Below are positions 1 through 5,582 of a stretch of DNA of 5,907 nucleotides, one piece after another. The notes under the pieces were generated by a model, which was given only the letters and a program-made list of their open reading frames with translations, did no database searches and had not been told where the DNA came from. Source of the DNA: Anaerolineae bacterium (GTDB taxonomy: Bacteria > Chloroflexota > Anaerolineae > Promineifilales > Promineifilaceae); NCBI GenBank assembly GCA_028284105.1, contig JANQSK010001148.1, positions 1 through 5,907 of the forward strand, written 5' to 3'. Each line of letters opens with the position of its first letter. The stretch's first letter is position 1. Both the position numbers and the translations under genes were made by a program.

Positions 1-1095
1 AAATCCATAGGTTCCCCAGCCAACGTCAACCACAAAGCCCTCAACGGGAGTGAATCCCATAACGGGGCTGTAGTCAGGTGTCATGTCACATAAACCGGCC
101 CATTGACGCAAAATGCGGACATTGCTAAGGGATGGGAACAGTTCGAGCATATGCCCTGCTAACCCTTCAGTAAAGTTGAGAGAGCCTTTCATATTGTAGG
201 AAGCAAACGGATCCACAGAGGCCCCCATGACAAGCTCACCACGGTCAGATTGACTGACGTAGACATGTAGACTTCCCGAGACGATGATGGTATCAAGGAA
301 TGGTTTGAGCGGTTCTGTGACGGTTGCTTGAAGGGGGAAGGTGGTGATTGGCAAACGAACATTGGCCATGTCCGAAATTGTGGTACACCAACCGGCCGTG
401 GCGTTTAGCACCATGCCCGTTTTAATGCGCCCCTGATTGGTCTGAACGGCCGTTACTTTGCCATTCTCCACATCAATCCCCGTCACTTCAGTTAGTTGAT
501 GAATGTGCACACCCATCTTGTCTGCGTGGTGAGCGTATCCCCAAACAACGGCGTCATGACGAATAATGCCCCCTGGAGGGTGATAGAGCGCACCCATAAT
601 GGGGTAGCGAGGATGCTCTGACACATCGATAGGGGGGCAGAGCTTTTTAATTTCGTCAGGATAGACCACACGAGAGTCAACCCCTTGGAGCTGATTGACC
701 TCTGCACGCCGTCGCATCGTTCTCAAGGCACCGTCTGTATGTGCTAGCGTAAAATGACCCCGTTGACTGAACATCACGTTGAAATCAAATTCAACCGACA
801 TCTGTTCATAGAGCTTGACGCTTTCATTATAAAAACGCACTCCTTCAGGAGTAAGGTAATTACTTCGAATGATCGTTGTATTCCGACCGCTTCCACCCGA
901 GCCAATATAGCGCTTTTCTAAAACGGCCACATTGGTGATGTTGTGGTTTTTAGCAAGATAGTATGCGCAGGCTAAGCCATGCGCGCCGCCCCCAATAATC
1001 ACGACATCGTAGCTATCCTTGATATCATGATTTCGCCACATACGCGGCGGCGGACGATCCCCGTTAAGGGCTTGTTTTATTAGTTTTATAGGCAA
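1..1095 (-). CDS. soxB: Sarcosine oxidase beta subunit-like FAD-dependent oxidoreductase (3' end outside window)
   Basis: A reading frame stays open from 1095 to the window edge (365 codons, no stop); about 40-50 C-terminal residues are missing if it has the usual SoxB length of about 405. Seen: a Rossmann dinucleotide motif DVVIIGGGAHG at residues 30-40 ending in an acidic residue of LEK at 59-61, the segment RNTTIIRSNY (71-80), RHDAVVWG (179-186) and GWGTYGF (359-365). These match the beta subunit of heterotetrameric sarcosine oxidase, where the His in the RHD/KHD segment (His180 here) carries covalent FMN at the alpha-beta interface. That family oxidises sarcosine to glycine, passing the methyl carbon to tetrahydrofolate. 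The TTG start at 1095 is chosen because GGAGG lies 5 nt upstream; the first in-frame ATG (1041) has no ribosome site. It is third in a methyl-catabolism operon. It could instead act on dimethylglycine or another N-methyl amine; partner subunits are not in view. Confidence 0.88.
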   Translation of the reverse strand, partial: MPIKLIKQALNGDRPPPRMWRNHDIKDSYDVVIIGGGAHGLACAYYLAKNHNITNVAVLEKRYIGSGGSGRNTTIIRSNYLTPEGVRFYNESVKLYEQMSVEFDFNVMFSQRGHFTLAHTDGALRTMRRRAEVNQLQGVDSRVVYPDEIKKLCPPIDVSEHPRYPIMGALYHPPGGIIRHDAVVWGYAHHADKMGVHIHQLTEVTGIDVENGKVTAVQTNQGRIKTGMVLNATAGWCTTISDMANVRLPITTFPLQATVTEPLKPFLDTIIVSGSLHVYVSQSDRGELVMGASVDPFASYNMKGSLNFTEGLAGHMLELFPSLSNVRILRQWAGLCDMTPDYSPVMGFTPVEGFVVDVGWGTYGF

Positions 1096-1100
1096 ATGAA

Positions 1101-1105
1101 CCTCC
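1101..1105 (-). promoter_or_regulatory. Shine-Dalgarno site that decides the TTG start of the soxB-like gene
   Basis: CCTCC on the plus strand reads GGAGG on the minus strand, 5 nt before the TTG at 1095-1093. The frame has no ATG between this site and its upstream in-frame stop (1131-1129). The later ATG at 1041 lacks a comparable site, so the TTG is the best-supported start. Confidence 0.75.
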
Positions 1106-1128
1106 AGTTTTGGGGTGTATTTTGGAGA

Positions 1129-1228
1129 TTAATGAGTGATATTAGTGATGCTCGTGATATTAGTAATATTAATTAAATTCAAGGCACCAATATAACTAAT
1201 ATATCCATTCACCAATGAGCCTCATTAA
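1129..1228. repeat. About 100-bp imperfect, nearly concentric inverted repeat in the mttB-like/soxB-like gap
   Basis: The outer arms TTAATGAG (1129-1136) and CTCATTAA (1221-1228) are exact 8-bp complements. The inner arms at 1157-1170 and 1189-1202 are 14 bp with one mismatch around an 18-nt loop. The two pairs share almost the same centre (about 1178.5 and 1179.5), and part of the middle also aligns (ATTAGTGA against ATTGGTGA). A small palindrome, AATGAG-C-CTCATT, is nested at 1214-1226. The stems are AT-rich and no U-run follows in the minus-strand transcript, so this does not look like an ordinary intrinsic terminator. It could be an RNA processing or stability element, or a remnant of a small palindromic mobile repeat. 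Confidence 0.7.
1138..1173. repeat. Degenerate 9-nt tandem repeat
   Basis: Four consecutive 9-nt units are in register. GATATTAGT occurs at 1138-1146 and again at 1156-1164, separated by a diverged unit (GATGCTCGT) and followed by AATATTAAT. The repeat builds one arm of the larger inverted repeat, and an inverted copy of its core (ACTAATAT) lies at 1195-1202. Confidence 0.65.
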
Positions 1229-1235
1229 CCACCTA

Positions 1236-1254
1236 CTCTCTTCTCTTTTCTCTC
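1236..1254 (-). other. Uninterrupted purine tract just downstream of the mttB-like stop codon
   Basis: The plus strand is pure pyrimidine for 19 nt (mixed TC/CTT), so the minus-strand transcript has a pure G/A tract starting 3 nt after the mttB-like stop codon. It lies between that stop and the large inverted repeat. No function can be assigned. Confidence 0.6.
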
Positions 1255-1256
1255 AA

Positions 1257-2771
1257 TTACATCACAATTTCAAACCGCTCCCGAATGGCTTTGTCGATGG
1301 CTGGATCGATTGGGGTTGGTTTGTGCGTGTTTAAAATATGGCGGGTGCGATTTCGGGCCGCCTCCCACATGTTTAGACCACCGTCCGCAAGCCAATTGTC
1401 ACGATTTTGGCGGTCAGCGGTGTGGGGATAATAATATTCCGTGTTCATCAGATCAAGGCTTTGTTCTGTTCCGAGGTAATGCCCTTCTCCAAGACAGACC
1501 TTTTCGATGACATCTAGTGATAATGTTTCATCCGTCACTTCGATTCCGCGCACCATGCGCATGATAGAACCGTTGATATCATCATCAATCACAAATTGTT
1601 CATATGCAATGGTGAGCAATGATTCTAAGAAGCCTGCAGAATGATGAATATAGTTGGAGCCTGCTAACGCTGCAGCGAGTCCGGTGATTCCTTTTTCATA
1701 CCCTGCCTGAACATCGGGTAGTTTTGAATCACTCAGTCCAGAAGAGTTGTAAACAGGTAAATTGCAATATTGGCCAAGCTGAGCCACAGCTGCGTTCATC
1801 ATGCCAAATTCTGCGGAGCCGCCTGTAAAATTGCCCGTTCTCAAATCAGCGACAGATGGTACATACCCTAAGATGATGGGACAACCTGGTTTAACCAAAT
1901 TGCAAAAGGTAATGCCTGACATCTCTTCTGCATGAATTTGGACGAGCGTGCCAGCTAATGCTGCCGGGCTTGTTGCACCTGCTTGTGGGGCAGATGAGAT
2001 AAACACTGGCACATCTTGACGAATAATCTCAATAAGCACTTCAACTGTCTCAGGTGCGTAACGCAAAGGGCTAACGGTCCAACAGTTGGTAAAGGATAAA
2101 ATCGGCCGTTCGCGTAATTTTTCTCGCCCGCCCATCACCAAAGAGCCGAGTTCAACCACTTCTTGAACTGATTCAGGCGTAAAGGCATTGCCAGTAACGT
2201 GTTTAGTGGTGTTTACAATTGAGGCGTAGAAGGTGTTAATGTCGAGTAGTTCGTTAGATAAATCGCGAGCAACACAACATCGAAGATAAAAATGAATGTT
2301 ATCTAGCGCATCAGTGAGGCGGCCCACATCAGCTACATCTTTGAGGACCGTTTCGCGGACGTGCCCCGTTTCGAAATCAAGGATTTTAACGGCAGCACCA
2401 CCGGTGCCCATGTAAACGCGCTGACCCCCCAAGATCATATCATGCTTGGGGTCACGGCCAGCTAATAAAACTTCGTTTTGGGCGGTTGATAGGGCTTCTT
2501 CGACAAGTTCGCGGGGAATATAAACGCGATTTTTGTCGGGGTCGATCTTTGCACCCGCGTTTTCAAATATATCGCGGGCTTCGGAGGGAAGGACTTCTAT
2601 ACCGATATTTTCGAGAACGTCGAGAGCCGCATTGTGGATTTTTTCAACGTCGGGGTCTTTTAATGGTTTGTACCACCCCCCGACAGTCCCCGGCTGGACG
2701 ACTGGCTTTTTTGGCTCTTGAACCTTTACTTCCTGTGTCCTTCTACGGCTTCTGCGACGTTCTCTACTCAT
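1257..2771 (-). CDS. Trimethylamine methyltransferase (MttB) family protein, non-pyrrolysine type
   Basis: 504 residues, a normal full length for the MttB superfamily (COG5598). Members transfer a methyl group from a quaternary or tertiary amine to a cognate corrinoid protein in the cytoplasm. Family-like segments are GGWYKPLKDPDVEKIHNAAL (31-50), GRDPKHD (105-111), AGATSPAALAGTLVQIHAE (264-282), SGLSDSKLPDVQAGYEK (344-360) and HYLGTEQSLDLMNTEYYYP (431-449). There is no in-frame amber codon, so it is not a pyrrolysine-type trimethylamine enzyme. It belongs with the non-Pyl group, which includes the glycine betaine methyltransferase MtgB and enzymes for proline betaine and carnitine. The N-terminus is a basic extension (RERRRSRRR, 3-11) ahead of the TIM-barrel-like body. 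The ATG follows the homocysteine methyltransferase stop by 8 nt, with GGGGA 11 nt upstream inside that gene, so the two are probably co-transcribed and translationally coupled. The true substrate is unknown; glycine betaine is my preferred guess given the soxB-like neighbour. Confidence 0.93.
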   Translation of the reverse strand: MSRERRRSRRRTQEVKVQEPKKPVVQPGTVGGWYKPLKDPDVEKIHNAALDVLENIGIEVLPSEARDIFENAGAKIDPDKNRVYIPRELVEEALSTAQNEVLLAGRDPKHDMILGGQRVYMGTGGAAVKILDFETGHVRETVLKDVADVGRLTDALDNIHFYLRCCVARDLSNELLDINTFYASIVNTTKHVTGNAFTPESVQEVVELGSLVMGGREKLRERPILSFTNCWTVSPLRYAPETVEVLIEIIRQDVPVFISSAPQAGATSPAALAGTLVQIHAEEMSGITFCNLVKPGCPIILGYVPSVADLRTGNFTGGSAEFGMMNAAVAQLGQYCNLPVYNSSGLSDSKLPDVQAGYEKGITGLAAALAGSNYIHHSAGFLESLLTIAYEQFVIDDDINGSIMRMVRGIEVTDETLSLDVIEKVCLGEGHYLGTEQSLDLMNTEYYYPHTADRQNRDNWLADGGLNMWEAARNRTRHILNTHKPTPIDPAIDKAIRERFEIVM

Positions 2772-2779
2772 TCGCTATT

Positions 2780-3745
2780 TCATCCCCGACGACGCCTCCG
2801 TCGTCTTTCTTTTTGTGGTGCTGCGGTCTCAACGGCCGTTTCAATCACAACACGGTTAATCGGATTTATTTCTAAGGCTTGGCGCATCATTTTGATATGT
2901 TCCGGTGAGCTACCACAGCATGCACCTATGATACTTGCCCCAAAATTTCTGACTTTAACTGCATATTCGGCCATCACCTCAGGCGTACCGTTGTAATGGA
3001 GATGCCCATTAATGTATTCAGGAATCCCAGCGTTTGATTTTGCAACAAGCGTGAGGTTCTGATTGGTGGCATACATCTTTTGAATGACGCCTTCAATCTC
3101 TTCAGGACCATTGCCACAGTTACCACCTATGGCAGCTAGATTCATTTTGCTGAGTTCGTTGAGCGCTTTCATTGGGGTGATGCCCATCATCGTGTTGCCG
3201 TTTGTATCAAACGTCATTGTTGATACGATAGGCAAATCGGTCACTTGCCGAATACCTGTGATGGCCGCTTCAACCTCAAGTAGATCGCTCATTGTTTCAA
3301 TCCAGAGAATATCAGCACCACCATCGGCTAACCCTTTGGCTTGCTCAGCAAACCCTTCTACAGCGTCTTCAAAAAGAAGGTCGCCAACGGGTGCCATAAT
3401 TTCACCAGAAGGACCAATTGATCCAGCCACAATGACATTTTTGCCAGATTCATCTACAGCGGCACGAGCTAATTGAGCCCCTGCTTTGTTGTAATCGTAG
3501 GCTTTATCTTGCAGTCTATGTAGTTTTAAACGAAAGCGTGTGCCACCAAAAGTATTGGTTAAAATAATTTGGGCACCCGCCTCAATGTATGCTTCGTGTA
3601 CACCTTGAATTCTGTCGGTATGAATTTCATTCCATGTTTCTGGCGGATCACCTTGCTCTAGTCCTAAGCCCATAAGCATGGTGCCCATACCGCCATCTGC
3701 CAACAAATAGTCATGTTCAGCTAGCAATTGTTGTAATTTACTCAT
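2780..3745 (-). CDS. Homocysteine S-methyltransferase (MetH N-terminal / betaine-homocysteine methyltransferase type)
   Basis: 321 residues forming one Hcy-binding TIM barrel. Seen: DGGMGT (17-22), matching the DGAMGT start of MetH; TNTFGG (63-68); GGNCGNGPEEI (207-217); and GACCGSSPEHI (274-284). In this family the three zinc ligands that activate the homocysteine thiol are the cysteines of these last two motifs, here Cys210, Cys276 and Cys277. The cobalamin, folate and reactivation domains of full-length MetH are absent, so the methyl donor must be a separate corrinoid protein, betaine or S-methylmethionine. The neighbouring MttB-like gene favours a role in passing its methyl group to homocysteine to give methionine. 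The ATG at 3745 has AGGA 5 nt upstream. The C-terminus is unusual: KE, then seven consecutive arginines and a final glycine. It is the first gene of the minus-strand operon; a hairpin sits just upstream of its ribosome site. Confidence 0.92.
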   Translation of the reverse strand: MSKLQQLLAEHDYLLADGGMGTMLMGLGLEQGDPPETWNEIHTDRIQGVHEAYIEAGAQIILTNTFGGTRFRLKLHRLQDKAYDYNKAGAQLARAAVDESGKNVIVAGSIGPSGEIMAPVGDLLFEDAVEGFAEQAKGLADGGADILWIETMSDLLEVEAAITGIRQVTDLPIVSTMTFDTNGNTMMGITPMKALNELSKMNLAAIGGNCGNGPEEIEGVIQKMYATNQNLTLVAKSNAGIPEYINGHLHYNGTPEVMAEYAVKVRNFGASIIGACCGSSPEHIKMMRQALEINPINRVVIETAVETAAPQKERRRRRRRG

Positions 3746-3761
3746 GAATTTCCTTTCCCTA

Positions 3762-3781
3762 ATAGAAGTTTGGTCTTCTAT
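3762..3781 (-). promoter_or_regulatory. Perfect 7-bp inverted repeat in the leader of the homocysteine methyltransferase gene
   Basis: On the minus strand, ATAGAAG and CTTCTAT flank a 6-nt loop (ACCAAA). They are followed immediately by a purine-rich stretch holding the ribosome site, and the ATG lies 16 nt after the repeat. It could be an RNA hairpin controlling translation or a dimeric operator. It is not a terminator in this direction because no U-run follows. Confidence 0.45.
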
Positions 3782-4130
3782 CTCGATATACTACAAATCT
3801 TGTACATCAATTTAATTCAATCGGTTTTCTTTTCTTCTTACTATTGAAACGAAGTTGATCTTTACGAACGCATTGATATAAAAATCGTTTTTCTGAGTGA
3901 ATCAATTATCTCATCATGTTTAAAAACAGAATACGCATGATTCATCAAATGTGTAGAGGGGTAGCATAAGTAGAATTACGATATTCGTCAACTGTCAAGG
4001 TATACGAAAATGGAAATGTTCATTTTGTAGACGGAAAAATGTCTGAAGATTCCGCTCACATAGTAAGCGTCATTCTAGGTGTGAGGGGGATAGTTCTCAA
4101 TGTGTGTGTGGCACAAAGTAGCTGTGGGGT

Positions 4131-4182
4131 TATTGGTGTATTGGTCTATTGGGGATTGAGGATCGGTGATTGGGGACTAGGG
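4131..4182 (+). repeat. Degenerate G-rich ATTGGGG-type heptanucleotide tandem repeat
   Basis: Three 8-nt units beginning TATTGG (4131, 4139 and 4147) are followed by four 7-nt units in strict register starting at 4155, 4162, 4169 and 4176 (ATTGAGG, ATCGGTG, ATTGGGG, ACTAGGG). The motif resembles the short tandemly repeated heptamers (CCCCAAT on the other strand) described in cyanobacterial intergenic DNA. Similar repeats could arise elsewhere by slippage. The array ends 82 nt before the lipoprotein start. Confidence 0.7.
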
Positions 4183-4193
4183 AATAAATTCTG

Positions 4194-4224
4194 TTGATTT
4201 ATGATGTACTGATGAGCTATCAGT
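4194..4224 (+). promoter_or_regulatory. Weak candidate promoter with an overlapping inverted repeat upstream of the lipoprotein gene
   Basis: TTGATT (4194-4199) and TATCAG (4218-4223) are 18 nt apart, each matching 4 of 6 sigma-70 consensus bases. The inverted repeat ACTGAT-GAGCT-ATCAGT (4208-4224) covers the putative -10 box and could be an operator. TATGAT at 4200-4205 is a better -10 box but has no -35 at the right distance. This is suggestive only. Confidence 0.22.
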
Positions 4225-4264
4225 TTTGAATTTGGAAGATGAAAATTAGATTTGAGGGAAATAG

Positions 4265-5578
4265 ATGTTTTTTCAGAACAAATTTTGGTGGAAAATGATT
4301 CTCATTTGCTTTGCAACAGTCTTGTTTCTATCTGGTTGTATTCTCAAAAATGATGATAAATCATTGACAAAAATTTACTTTACTCAAAAAAACGTGACGG
4401 GTGGAAGTAAATTATTTCTAGTCACTTTAAACGCAAGTCAAGAATTAATACCTATTTCGAATTTTAACCTAACAAGTTTTCATTATTTTTCGCCAAACGG
4501 TGAATTTGTGGCCTTTACTGGAGATAAAAATCTTCATATTTTTGAACTAGGAACAGAAAAATTTCTGTCAACAATAGATTTTGGATTTCAACCTAGCTAC
4601 ACCGGTCCTCATCAAAATATAAGTTGGTCAGCAAATAGTGAAATGTTGGTTTTTTCACGTTATTCATTTGATGAGAATGATTCAAAAGTAAATAGTGAGC
4701 TGCTTGTATTTCATATTGATTCTCAAGAATGGGAAACAATCAATGATAACGATGATTGGAAATCTACTCCTATATTTCTAGCCGATTCACAGCAACTTGC
4801 CTATTCAAAAATCGGGATTTGTAGAAACAATCCGTTTGAATGTACCCGAGGAGAACAGCTTTGGGAATTGGAAATTTTAAATTTAAAAACAAATAAAATT
4901 GTTGATACATACGCCTTAAAACCTGATGATTATAGTATCAAAGAAGGTGTTGAATCTAGTCAGTTCTGCAACCTTAAAACCGGTCAGAATAATTCGGACA
5001 TCGCATTTTCAAGCTTTTGCATTACAGATGGAATCCGTGTATTTAGAGAGGCTTTTGTATTAAATTCGAACCTTGGGGAAATTGTTCAATTAACCGAGTT
5101 TGGAGATGTTGATTTTTCAAATAATTATTATTATTCGTGGTCCGCTAATAATGATTTTTTTATTTTGGGATACAACCACAATTATATTTTTGGTGAAAAC
5201 TTTGATGAGTTCGGTTTTGTAACGTATAGAGTAGGTGAATATGATGTTCCCACCTTTCAAGTGCCAATGAATGAATTGATATTAGATATGGATTGGTCTC
5301 CAAACGGGGATTATGCCATTGGAATCATGGGGCCAGACTTTATCTCTCCTGAGAAGAGTTTTGTTGGTCAAATAGATTCTCAAGGCCAATTTATCCAATT
5401 AAATGACTCATTACCAATCCTGTCTTTAAACGGTTGCTGGATTGAGAATGGTTATATTACTCAAACTGGAAATCAAATGATTATGTTAACTTTGCCGGAT
5501 CTGGACATTATTGATTTGAACTTAAAATTACACGAGGATTTAGAATTATTGGGTTGTTTTGAACAAGCCGGAGAATAA
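4265..5578 (+). CDS. Secreted lipoprotein with TolB/PD40-like beta-propeller repeats, function unknown
   Basis: 437 residues. The N-terminus is a lipoprotein signal: basic start, hydrophobic core (about 11-22) and lipobox LSGC with Cys25 as the lipidated residue, so the mature protein should be membrane-anchored outside the cytoplasm. The body repeats a blade-like pattern of the WD40-like/PD40 type found in TolB and the DPP-IV propeller: FSPNGEFVAF (75-84), SWSANSEMLVF (120-130), IFLADSQQLAY (170-180), SWSANNDFFIL (291-301) and DWSPNGDYAIG (343-353), with a weaker copy near 388-398. About six blades are plausible. No enzyme motif is seen, so binding or scaffolding is more likely. Six cysteines follow Cys25 (186, 193, 235, 252, 391, 431), possibly forming disulfides. 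GAGGG lies 6 nt before the ATG. The gene is strikingly AT-rich compared with the minus-strand operon (30-40% GC in sampled 60-nt blocks against 45-57%). It is followed after 4 nt by another exported protein gene. Confidence 0.8.
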   Translation: MFFQNKFWWKMILICFATVLFLSGCILKNDDKSLTKIYFTQKNVTGGSKLFLVTLNASQELIPISNFNLTSFHYFSPNGEFVAFTGDKNLHIFELGTEKFLSTIDFGFQPSYTGPHQNISWSANSEMLVFSRYSFDENDSKVNSELLVFHIDSQEWETINDNDDWKSTPIFLADSQQLAYSKIGICRNNPFECTRGEQLWELEILNLKTNKIVDTYALKPDDYSIKEGVESSQFCNLKTGQNNSDIAFSSFCITDGIRVFREAFVLNSNLGEIVQLTEFGDVDFSNNYYYSWSANNDFFILGYNHNYIFGENFDEFGFVTYRVGEYDVPTFQVPMNELILDMDWSPNGDYAIGIMGPDFISPEKSFVGQIDSQGQFIQLNDSLPILSLNGCWIENGYITQTGNQMIMLTLPDLDIIDLNLKLHEDLELLGCFEQAGE

Positions 5579-5582
5579 TTTT

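Larger units (their letters stand above)
3746..4264. other. 519-nt divergent intergenic region
   Basis: This region separates the minus-strand methyltransferase operon from the plus-strand lipoprotein pair and should hold both promoters. I see no tRNA or rRNA, and no convincing gene. The left part (about 3782-4020) is AT-rich with only short chance inverted repeats. From about 4081 the plus strand becomes G-rich, with GGGGG (4085-4089), a (TG)5 run (4101-4110) and a 7/8-nt tandem repeat (4131-4182). No strong sigma-70 promoter could be picked for the minus-strand operon by eye. Confidence 0.6.

Noticed and set aside
492..707. 71-codon minus-strand open frame inside the soxB-like gene
   Set aside because: It lies in another frame of the same strand within a well-matched flavoprotein and has no homology-like motifs.
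1138..1202. CRISPR-like repeat array
   Set aside because: The units are only 9 nt, contiguous and degenerate, with no spacers and no cas genes.
1129..1228. Intrinsic terminator between the mttB-like and soxB-like genes
   Set aside because: The stems are AT-rich, the loop is long and no U-run follows, so the palindrome does not meet terminator criteria.
1310..1510. Plus-strand open frame antisense to the mttB-like gene
   Set aside because: A shadow of a well-supported coding gene on the opposite strand.
2486..2996. Three overlapping plus-strand open frames (2486-2875, 2533-2721, 2718-2996)
   Set aside because: All are antisense to the two methyltransferase genes, have low-complexity Arg/Ser/Pro-rich translations and mutually overlap.
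3084..3476. 130-codon plus-strand open frame
   Set aside because: Antisense to the homocysteine methyltransferase zinc-motif region; a Ser/Pro/Ile-rich shadow translation.
3916..3969. 17-residue plus-strand open frame beginning ATGTTTAAAAAC
   Set aside because: Very short, with no ribosome site and no conserved features.
4039..4197. 52-residue plus-strand open frame in the intergenic region
   Set aside because: Its C-terminal half simply translates the heptanucleotide repeat (GDWGLG-like) and its middle the TG run; the ribosome site is weak. Spurious coding is more likely.
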